Source: Streptomyces sp. A 4/2
GTDB lineage: Bacteria > Actinomycetota > Actinomycetes > Streptomycetales > Streptomycetaceae
Length of the DNA: 64,000 nt
Reading direction: 5' to 3'
NCBI RefSeq assembly: GCF_940670765.1
Contig: NZ_CALNVW010000038.1
Location: 42,301-106,300, forward strand
The position numbers and the translations under genes were made by a program. Position 1 is the stretch's first letter. Every line of letters starts with the position of its first letter. Below the pieces are notes generated by a model. That model ran no database searches and was not told the DNA's origin. It saw only the letters and a program-made list of their open reading frames with translations. Shown here piece by piece: positions 58,261 to 64,000 of this stretch.

Positions 58261-58500
58261 GCCGCACCTCGGTCTCCTTCAGCCGGGCCTCAGCTCATGG
58301 TTGCCCGGCGGCCAGACGACCTCGGCGAAGGCCCTGCTGAGCGTGGTCAGCGCCCAGATGATGTCCTCGGACATCTCCCCGACGTCCCCGGCGACGATCA
58401 GCCAGTCGTCGTCGGACGCGGGACACAGCTCCTCGACGATGCTGCGGTTCTCCGCGTACGCGGCATGGAGATCGCTGATGGCCAAGAGCTCTCCGGGCAT
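58261..58500 (-). pseudogene. Truncated second copy of the metallophosphoesterase
   Basis: From its start (MPGELLAISDLHAAYAENRS..., after an extra Met) about 70 residues nearly match the phosphoesterase at 54108-54935, including SDLH, AGDVGE and PGNHEL. The copy then jumps, after loss of 295 bases, to a 31-base stretch at 58261-58291 identical to 54401-54431. The deletion is not a multiple of three, so the frame is broken and the metal-binding C-terminal half is absent. The upstream leader (to about 58600) is duplicated as well. Confidence 0.9.
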
Positions 58501-58776
58501 CATCCTGTCCTCTCCCGCGCTGTCGATGTGGATCCAACGAGCTTACGAATGAGGCTCCTTGTATCGAATGCGACGGAGCGCCGAACCGCCTTCCACGGTC
58601 TTCACGGGAACCCCGGACCCACCCCACCGCACGCGCGGGAAGCCGTCCGGATGAACGCCGACGGTCCGCGCGGCGTCCTTCTGGCCACACTCCGGGGATC
58701 GTCACTCCCGGGCAGAATAGTGTTGAATGCAACAAAATTTGTGACGTCGCAGGAAACGTGCAGGTGGGGGCATCGC

Positions 58777-59877
58777 ATGGCACGAACACGACAAGCACCA
58801 AGAGCAGTGGCCGACGAAACAGCCGGACTGATCTCATCTCTTCGGAAAGAGATCCTCGCGGCGTACGAGGACAGGGTCCGGCTCACAGGAGCACAGACCG
58901 CGAACAACCCTGACGCGATGGACAGGGCACTCGCCGACGCACACGGCATTCTCACGGAACTCACCCGCGCCCTCGGCGCAGGTCCCGCAGAGACCGGCCG
59001 GACGGACGGCGCGGGCGGAGGGGAGCACACCAGGATCGCGGCGGCGCGCGCGGACCCGTACGAGATCACCGAATCCATGTCACTGCTCTTCGACGCGGTG
59101 CTGTCGGTGGTCACTCCGTACATACCGGCGGAACCGATGGCTCCGCACACATGGCAAGCACTCGTGACGACCCTTCAGCGGATCCTCGCCGTCCGCATGC
59201 GCGCGTCGTTCGCGGAGCACACGGGGGTGGCGCCGAGTGGTGTACCGAGGGCGCTGGCCGAGGAACGCCGCCGGATCGCCAGGGAGCTGCACGACCGGAT
59301 GGGCTACTGCCTGAGCATGACGCAGCGGCAGCTGGAGCTGTACGACATACGCCGGGCCAGCGATCCGCCCGTCGCGGAAGGCCACTGGGAGGAGGCCTGG
59401 GAGGCGCTCCAGGAGTCGATGCGACATCTGCGCGTGGTGACGTCCACGCTGCACGATCAGCAGCCGCCGCGCAGTCTCGACGCGGCGCTACGCGCGTATC
59501 TGGGGGCCGCCGACACCGGCGATTCACTGGTGGGAATCCAGGTCAGCGGCGACGAGACCTGGGCGCCGCCCAGAGTGCTCGACGAATGCTTCCTGGTGCT
59601 GCGGGAGGCGGCCCGTAACGCGCTGGCGCACGCGCGGCCCCGCTCGCTCCGCATCACCGTGGCCATCACCCCCCACGAACTGCGTGGCACCGTCCTGGAC
59701 AACGGTCGCGGCTTCGACACCACCGGCACGGCCCGCGAGGGTTTCGGCCTGATCTCGATGGCGGAGCGGACCGAACTGCTCGGCGGGCAGCTGGCCCTGG
59801 CGAGTGTGATCGACGTGGGCACCGTGGTCCGCTTCGCCGTCCCACTGAGAGGACGCAGCGTTGAGAACATCACGTGA
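58777..59877 (+). CDS. Soluble sensor histidine kinase (NarL/HisKA_3 type)
   Basis: The 366-residue kinase has the dimerization helix RRRIARELHDRMGYCL with phospho-acceptor His172. An ATPase domain follows with the N box REAARNALAHA, G1 DNGRGFD and G2 EGFGLISM motifs. No membrane segment is visible; residues 1-155 are a helical sensory region of unknown signal. ATG at 58777 follows GGTGGGGGCATCGC. An upstream in-frame extension runs through degenerate DNA and is rejected. It overlaps the response regulator by 17 bases. Confidence 0.9.
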   Translation: MARTRQAPRAVADETAGLISSLRKEILAAYEDRVRLTGAQTANNPDAMDRALADAHGILTELTRALGAGPAETGRTDGAGGGEHTRIAAARADPYEITESMSLLFDAVLSVVTPYIPAEPMAPHTWQALVTTLQRILAVRMRASFAEHTGVAPSGVPRALAEERRRIARELHDRMGYCLSMTQRQLELYDIRRASDPPVAEGHWEEAWEALQESMRHLRVVTSTLHDQQPPRSLDAALRAYLGAADTGDSLVGIQVSGDETWAPPRVLDECFLVLREAARNALAHARPRSLRITVAITPHELRGTVLDNGRGFDTTGTAREGFGLISMAERTELLGGQLALASVIDVGTVVRFAVPLRGRSVENIT

Positions 59878-60538
59878 CGCCCGGATCCGGCTGCTGCTGA
59901 TCGACGACCACACCCTGGTCCGCGACGGACTGCGAGAGATCCTGGACTCCTACAACGACCTGGTGGTGGTCGGCGGCGCCGCCACCAGTGGGGACGGGGT
60001 GGAACAGGCCAGGCGGCATCGCCCGGACATCGTGCTGCTCGATGTGGAACTGCCGGGGGGCGAGGTCACAGAGACGGTACGGAGGATCCGCACCGTCTCA
60101 CCGGCCTCGCGGATCATCATCTTGAGCATGTTCGACGAACCGCGGCTGCTGCACCGGCTCGTCACCGCGGGTGTACGCGGCTACCTGGTCAAGAGTGTGA
60201 GCCGGCACGAACTGGTGTCCGCGATCCGTAGCGTGCACCGCGACGCGGAACGCCTGGTGCACGCCGTGTCCCGGGAGACCCTGGCCCGGATGCGGTCCGG
60301 TGCGTACGGACCCGGTCTGTCGGACCGCGAACTCGAAGTGCTGGAACTGGTCGCGCTGGCGCTGAGCAACAGTCAGGTCGCCGACCGGCTGGCCATCACC
60401 GAAGCCACCGTCAAGCGGCATCTGCGGAACGTCTTCGCCAAGCTCGGAGCCGTCTCACGGATCGACGCGGTGAACAAGGCCGTCGCCGCATCGCTGATCG
60501 TGTCCGGCGCCCCGAGGCGTACGGCCGGCCACGGCTGA
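59861..60538 (+). CDS. NarL/LuxR-family response regulator
   Basis: The 225-residue regulator has a receiver domain (LLLIDDHTLVRDGL, phospho-acceptor Asp61, switch Lys in YLVKS) and a C-terminal LuxR-type DNA-binding domain (LSDRELEVLELVALALSNSQVADRLAITEATVKRHL, split here only for reading). The TTG start at 59861 has GAGAGGA upstream and overlaps the kinase. It is the only transcription regulator in the window. It is separated from the cluster by the PPTase-carboxylase region, so a role in cluster control is open. Confidence 0.92.
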   Translation: MRTSRDARIRLLLIDDHTLVRDGLREILDSYNDLVVVGGAATSGDGVEQARRHRPDIVLLDVELPGGEVTETVRRIRTVSPASRIIILSMFDEPRLLHRLVTAGVRGYLVKSVSRHELVSAIRSVHRDAERLVHAVSRETLARMRSGAYGPGLSDRELEVLELVALALSNSQVADRLAITEATVKRHLRNVFAKLGAVSRIDAVNKAVAASLIVSGAPRRTAGHG

Positions 60539-60542
60539 CCGG

Positions 60543-60582
60543 CTCCGCCCCGGACCGCCTGTGCGGGCGGCCCGGGGCGGAG
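60543..60582. terminator. Hairpin terminator between convergent genes
   Basis: CTCCGCCCCGG (60543-60553) pairs with CCGGGGCGGAG (60572-60582), and an inner CCGCC/GGCGG stem sits in the loop. It lies between the response regulator and the secreted nuclease-like gene, which converge. Confidence 0.75.
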
Positions 60583-60591
60583 GGACCGCTG

Positions 60592-62322
60592 CTACCAGCC
60601 GGTGCCGATGAGGACGCGCGCACCGCCGGCGAAACCCGGTCCCGAGTACCGGTACAGCTCACCGGTCGCCGCCTTGGTGGCGATGATGTCGGGTGCGCCG
60701 TCACCGGTCAGGTCGCCGACCCCGGTGATGTTGCTCATCGAGTTCCAGCCCGTTCCGGTCCGTGCCTTGCTGCTGTCGGCGTAGTCAGGACCCGAGAGGC
60801 GGAACAGGTCACCGTTGGCATCGACTGCCAGCAGATCCGACACGCTGTCACCCGTCAGGTCGCCGACCCCGGCGAGCTGGTTGTAGACGTTCCAGCCGGT
60901 GCCGATACCGACCCGCGATCCGCCCGGGAAACCGGGGCCCGTGTACCGGTAGAGAGCGCCCGTCGACCGTGCGACCGCCACGATGTCGGGGACGTCGTCC
61001 CCGGTCAGGTCGCCTACCGCGCTGATACCGGCCATGCCGCTCCAGCCGGTGCCGATCTGTACCTTGCTGTCGGCGGCGTAATCGGGGCCCGAGTAGCGGA
61101 ACAGGCCGCCGTCGCCGTCGACGGCGAGCAGATCGGACACACCGTCACCGGTCAGGTCACCGACCCCGACGATCCGGTCGTAGACGTTCCAGCCGCCGCC
61201 GAGCGACACCCTGGAGGCGCCGCTGTAAGCAGGGCCCGCGTACCGGTAGAGAGTTCCACTGGCGCGGGCGATCGCGACGATGTCGCCGGCCGAGTCGCCC
61301 GTCAGGTCCCCCACGCTCGCAGCACCCGACATGCCGGCCCATGACACGGCGCCGCGGTACAGCTGGTGGTCGGAGACCGTTGCGTCGCGGGGCAGGACGT
61401 CACCCTGCGCGGCTCTGAAGTACCGCTCGCCGAACATCAGGTAGTCGAGCTTGGAGACGGTGCTTCCGGTGAAGGTGGTCTCGCCCGACCGGCAGTACAG
61501 CCGTGCCGCCGGGTCGCACACCTGCTGGTTGAAGGAGTCCTTGTCGGTTTCGTCCGCCTCGATGAACCGGCCGTGTCCGCCGTCGTCGGCGCTGGGGCTG
61601 TAGAAGCTGCCCAGTGAGGTGCTGCGGGGCGTTGCGTTGAAGTCACCGCCGAGGACCACCGGGGTACCGGCGTCCTCCCAGGCCTTGGCCTGTGCCGCGA
61701 GTTTGACCGATTCGGCCTGGTTGAGGGCTGCGTCCTTCCAGTACAGATGGACCGAGCACGCCCAGGTGTCCCTGCCGTGGAGGGTGGTGCGCACACAGGG
61801 GACGAGGATCTTCTCCACTTCGTTGCCGACGGTCAGCGGCAGCACCGTCGAGGCGAGGATCGGCCCCTTGACGAACAACGCCACACCGTAGGCGTACTTC
61901 CCCTTGCAGGCGGTCGCGCTGCCGCCAGCGGCGATCGTCGCGGTGAACTTCCCGTGGTAACCGAGCGGCTGCAGACGGGTGTTGAACGTGTCGTACTGGT
62001 CCTCGCACACCTCCTGCAGGAAGATCGCATCGGTGTTCCATCCCTGCGGGGATGCCTGGGCGACCACCGCGTTCATACGGTTGGTGGCGCTGTCGGTGGC
62101 GCTCTTCGGGCATGCGCTGCCGCAGATGTTGTAGCTGACGAAGTGCAACGACTGCGGGGTGGTGACGGGCAGCGAGTCGGCCTGCGCATACGTCGGCAGC
62201 GCCATCAGCAGCAGAAGCAGCGAGCAGATCGCGGCCCACCGGCGGGTGAGGCGCGCGGTTCCTCGGGGCATCGGGACGGCGCCGTCGCGCCCGGCGCGGG
62301 TGATGCGGTGATGCGGACGCAC
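60592..62322 (-). CDS. Secreted endonuclease/exonuclease/phosphatase-family protein with FG-GAP repeats
   Basis: The 576-residue protein has an N-terminal signal segment (WAAICSLLLLLMALPTYAQA). An EEP domain (about 60-330) follows, with FVSYNICG, LQEV, GGDFNATP and SDHQLY motifs. It has several Cys likely to form disulfides. From about 335 to the end there are roughly five FG-GAP/VCBS repeats of about 48 residues, each with GDLTGDxxxD (calcium-binding) and LYRYSGP. GTG at 62322 has AGGAG upstream. It is likely a secreted DNase, sphingomyelinase-like or phosphodiesterase enzyme; the repeats may bind a surface or carbohydrate. Confidence 0.87.
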   Translation of the reverse strand: MRPHHRITRAGRDGAVPMPRGTARLTRRWAAICSLLLLLMALPTYAQADSLPVTTPQSLHFVSYNICGSACPKSATDSATNRMNAVVAQASPQGWNTDAIFLQEVCEDQYDTFNTRLQPLGYHGKFTATIAAGGSATACKGKYAYGVALFVKGPILASTVLPLTVGNEVEKILVPCVRTTLHGRDTWACSVHLYWKDAALNQAESVKLAAQAKAWEDAGTPVVLGGDFNATPRSTSLGSFYSPSADDGGHGRFIEADETDKDSFNQQVCDPAARLYCRSGETTFTGSTVSKLDYLMFGERYFRAAQGDVLPRDATVSDHQLYRGAVSWAGMSGAASVGDLTGDSAGDIVAIARASGTLYRYAGPAYSGASRVSLGGGWNVYDRIVGVGDLTGDGVSDLLAVDGDGGLFRYSGPDYAADSKVQIGTGWSGMAGISAVGDLTGDDVPDIVAVARSTGALYRYTGPGFPGGSRVGIGTGWNVYNQLAGVGDLTGDSVSDLLAVDANGDLFRLSGPDYADSSKARTGTGWNSMSNITGVGDLTGDGAPDIIATKAATGELYRYSGPGFAGGARVLIGTGW

Positions 62323-62394
62323 GAAGGGTTCTCCTGTCGGACGGGAGGAGTGGTCGTTACTGGGCGGGCGCCATCGCGGCGGCGGCGCCCGGGA

Positions 62395-63510
62395 CTACCA
62401 GCCGGTACCGATGCCGGTACGGGTCGCGCCGCTGAAATCGGGACCGGCATAGCGGTAGAGAACGCCACTGACCACGTTCACGGCCAGCAGGTCGGGGACG
62501 GCGCTGCCGGTGATGTTGCCGGGTCCGACGAGCTCGGCCATGACGTCCCAGCCGGTGCCGATCTGCACCCTTCCGCCGCCGGAGTAGTCGGGGCCGGTGT
62601 AGCGGTAGAGCTTGCCGCGGGCGTCGGCGGCCAGGATGTCGGCGACCCCGTCGCCGTTCTGGTCACCGACCGCGGTCACGTCGGTCATCGATCCCCAGCC
62701 GGTACCGATCTGCACCCGGGTGTCACCACTGAAATCAGGACCCGAGTACCGGTACAGAACACCGGTGGACCTCTTGACGGCGATGAGGTCCGGCACACCG
62801 TCACCGGTCAGGTCGCCCACCCCGGTGGCGTCGGTCATGGATGTCCAGCCGGTGCCGATCTCCACCCGGGCCGGACCGCTGTAGTCGGGACCCGAGTAGC
62901 GGTACAGCGTTCCGTCGGACGCGGTCGCCAGGATGTCCGTGACCCCGTCGCCGTTCTGGTCACCGACCGCGGTCACGTCGGTCATCGATCCCCAGCCGGT
63001 ACCGATCTGCACCCGGGTGTCACCACTGAAATCAGGACCCGAATAGCGGTACAGAACACCGGTGGACCTCTTGACGGCGATGAGGTCCGGCACACCGTCA
63101 CCGGTCAGGTCACCCACATTCGTCAGATTCGCCATCCGCGGCAGCGGATACGGGTCCGCGGTGTCCGTCGACAGGCCGGTACCGGGACTGCACGTCCAGG
63201 CACCGGCGCCCTGGTCGGCGAGGATCTTCTCGGCGATGAGGATCTGCTGTTTCTTGGTCGCCTGGTAGGCGTGGGGTGCATAGGCGGTGCCGCCGTAGTG
63301 CTGCCAGTTGTAGCCACTGATCTGCAGGCCGCCGGTGTAGGTGGTGCCGGTGTCGATGCTCCAGTTGCCGCCGCTCTCACAGCGGGCGACCTTGTCCCAG
63401 GTGCTGACCGAGGCAGCCGACGCGGGAGTGACGACGGCCAGGCTCAGGGCGAAGACCGCGGCGGCGGCCGACGAGCGCAGTGCGGACGGGAAACGGCGTA
63501 CGCGTGTCAC
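62395..63510 (-). CDS. Secreted Rpf-type transglycosylase domain with FG-GAP repeats
   Basis: The 371-residue protein has a signal peptide (SSAAAAVFALSLAVVTPASA) and a transglycosylase-like domain (about 34-110: WDKVARCESGGNWSIDTG..., catalytic Glu in CESGG) as in resuscitation-promoting factors. About five FG-GAP repeats follow. GTG at 63510 has GAAGGAG just upstream; the longer reading to 63663 covers a repetitive leader and is rejected. It would cleave peptidoglycan. Its repeat domain is very like that of both neighbours, so the three genes share an ancestor for that part. Confidence 0.88.
   Translation of the reverse strand: MTRVRRFPSALRSSAAAAVFALSLAVVTPASAASVSTWDKVARCESGGNWSIDTGTTYTGGLQISGYNWQHYGGTAYAPHAYQATKKQQILIAEKILADQGAGAWTCSPGTGLSTDTADPYPLPRMANLTNVGDLTGDGVPDLIAVKRSTGVLYRYSGPDFSGDTRVQIGTGWGSMTDVTAVGDQNGDGVTDILATASDGTLYRYSGPDYSGPARVEIGTGWTSMTDATGVGDLTGDGVPDLIAVKRSTGVLYRYSGPDFSGDTRVQIGTGWGSMTDVTAVGDQNGDGVADILAADARGKLYRYTGPDYSGGGRVQIGTGWDVMAELVGPGNITGSAVPDLLAVNVVSGVLYRYAGPDFSGATRTGIGTGW
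62644..63116 (-). repeat. Near-identical 176-base direct repeats inside the FG-GAP region
   Basis: 62644-62819 and 62941-63116 are almost identical in DNA, 297 bases (99 codons, two FG-GAP units) apart. Only a few bases differ, such as GAGTACC against GAATAGC. This is recent unequal crossing-over or gene conversion. Confidence 0.85.
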
Positions 63511-63683
63511 GGGGCTCCTTCGTCGGAGAATCGAAGTCGGGAAGTCGGGAAGTCGGAAGTCGGGGAGTCGGAGGTCGGGGAGTCGCAGAGGGGTGGACTT
63601 CGCCGTGCGGGCCGGAACGCCCGGGGCCTGCTCCCGAGCCGGCCCGCATGCCCCGGCCCGCACGGCGAAGTCGGTGGCCCGGA
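63511..63683. other. Intergenic region with short G/A-rich repeats and a hairpin
   Basis: Upstream of the Rpf-type gene, 63530-63585 contains about seven copies of a GGGAAGTCG / GGAGTCGG-like 9-base unit. Arms GGACTTCGCCGTGCGGGCCGG (first 20 shown by pairing) near 63596 and its complement near 63650-63676 form a long inverted repeat, a likely terminator for the next upstream gene. Confidence 0.6.
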
Positions 63684-64000
63684 CTACCAGCCGGTGCCGA
63701 TCTCGGTGCGGCTCGCGCCGCTGAACGCCGGACCGGTGTAGCGGAAGAGCTGAGAGGTGGACAGCTTGACGCCCAGCAGGTCGGGAATGCCGTCACCGTT
63801 GAGGTCGCCCGGACTCACCAGGTTGTTCATGGAGTCCCAGCCGGTGCCGATCTCCACCCGGGCCGGACCGGTGTAGTCGGGACCCGAGTAGCGGTACAGC
63901 GTTCCGTCGCCCTTGGCCGCGATGATGTCGGTCACCCCGTCACCGTTCAGGTCACCGACCGCCGTGACGGAGTCGAAGGAGTTCCAGCCGGTCCCGATCT
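63684..64000 (-). CDS. FG-GAP repeat protein, 3' part
   Basis: The last 105 codons of a gene whose start is beyond the window. At least two FG-GAP units are visible, with GDLNGDGVTD and GDLNGDGIPD calcium-type loops and the LYRYSGPDY / LFRYTGPAF signatures. It ends SRTEIGTGW like its two neighbours. The catalytic N-terminal domain, if any, is not seen. Confidence 0.9.
   Translation of the reverse strand, partial: IGTGWNSFDSVTAVGDLNGDGVTDIIAAKGDGTLYRYSGPDYTGPARVEIGTGWDSMNNLVSPGDLNGDGIPDLLGVKLSTSQLFRYTGPAFSGASRTEIGTGW

Noticed and set aside
57988..58776. In-frame N-terminal extension of the histidine kinase
   Set aside because: The extension crosses the decayed phosphoesterase copy and degenerate DNA and shows no domain; the kinase has a plausible ATG at 58777.
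62395..63935. CRISPR-like array from the regularly spaced repeats
   Set aside because: The repeats are coding FG-GAP units with variable similarity and a codon-multiple period; there are no unique spacers and no cas genes.

Overview
The window looks like a Streptomyces chromosome (or a close relative). GC is very high, genes are often coupled by 4-base ATGA/GTGA overlaps, starts are frequently GTG or TTG, and futalosine-type menaquinone genes, a DUF4232 lipoprotein and an Rpf-like protein are present. About 54 kb of it is part of one biosynthetic gene cluster for a glycosylated modular type I polyketide. The cluster runs off the left edge. The right 10 kb looks like ordinary chromosome.

Layout. 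(1) 1-13.6 kb, minus strand: two modular PKS genes. One has a KSQ-AT-ACP loading module plus two methylmalonyl extension modules with KR; the next starts in the window and is cut by its edge. (2) 13.8-21.3 kb: NDP-hexose 2,3-dehydratase, type II thioesterase, glycosyltransferase, a DrrAB-type exporter, a sugar aminotransferase and a sugar 3,4-ketoisomerase. (3) 21.4-34.4 kb: a membrane-anchored esterase, a free acyltransferase-like protein, a 3155-residue PKS (CoA ligase, dead KR, ACP, then KS-AT-DH-KR-ACP-TE) and a short adenylate-forming enzyme. (4) 34.6-42.3 kb: a secreted GH20 glycosidase, divergent from a translationally coupled operon of glycosyltransferase, rfbA, two more glycosyltransferases and a P450. 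(5) 42.4-47.0 kb, minus: mqnE, ferredoxin, mqnA, mqnC and rfbB in one apparent operon. (6) 47.3-53.3 kb: two small proteins, then a ThDP enzyme, an SRPBCC protein, a KAS III-like enzyme and a class III aminotransferase. (7) 53.4-64 kb: Sfp-type PPTase, metallophosphoesterase, lipoprotein, acyl-CoA carboxylase beta subunit, a small protein, a decayed second copy of the phosphoesterase start, a two-component pair and three FG-GAP repeat proteins.

Working model (inference). The KSQ PKS begins a propionate-primed macrolide-type chain. RfbA/RfbB, the 2,3-dehydratase, the 3,4-ketoisomerase and the aminotransferase supply deoxy- and aminosugars, which four GT1-type transferases could attach. The futalosine enzymes MqnA/MqnE/MqnC, co-transcribed with rfbB, suggest that a chorismate-derived aromatic unit (3-carboxyvinyloxybenzoate or a 1,4-dihydroxy-6-naphthoate type) is also made. 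The CoA-ligase PKS could activate such an acid, extend it once with malonate to an aryl-acrylate and release it through its own TE. Repeated CTAG-bearing inverted sites resembling PAS-LuxR (PimM-type) operators occur upstream of several units, with the best match upstream of mqnE. The regulator itself, the 3- and 4-ketoreductases, the epimerase, and mqnB/mqnD homologues are not in this window.
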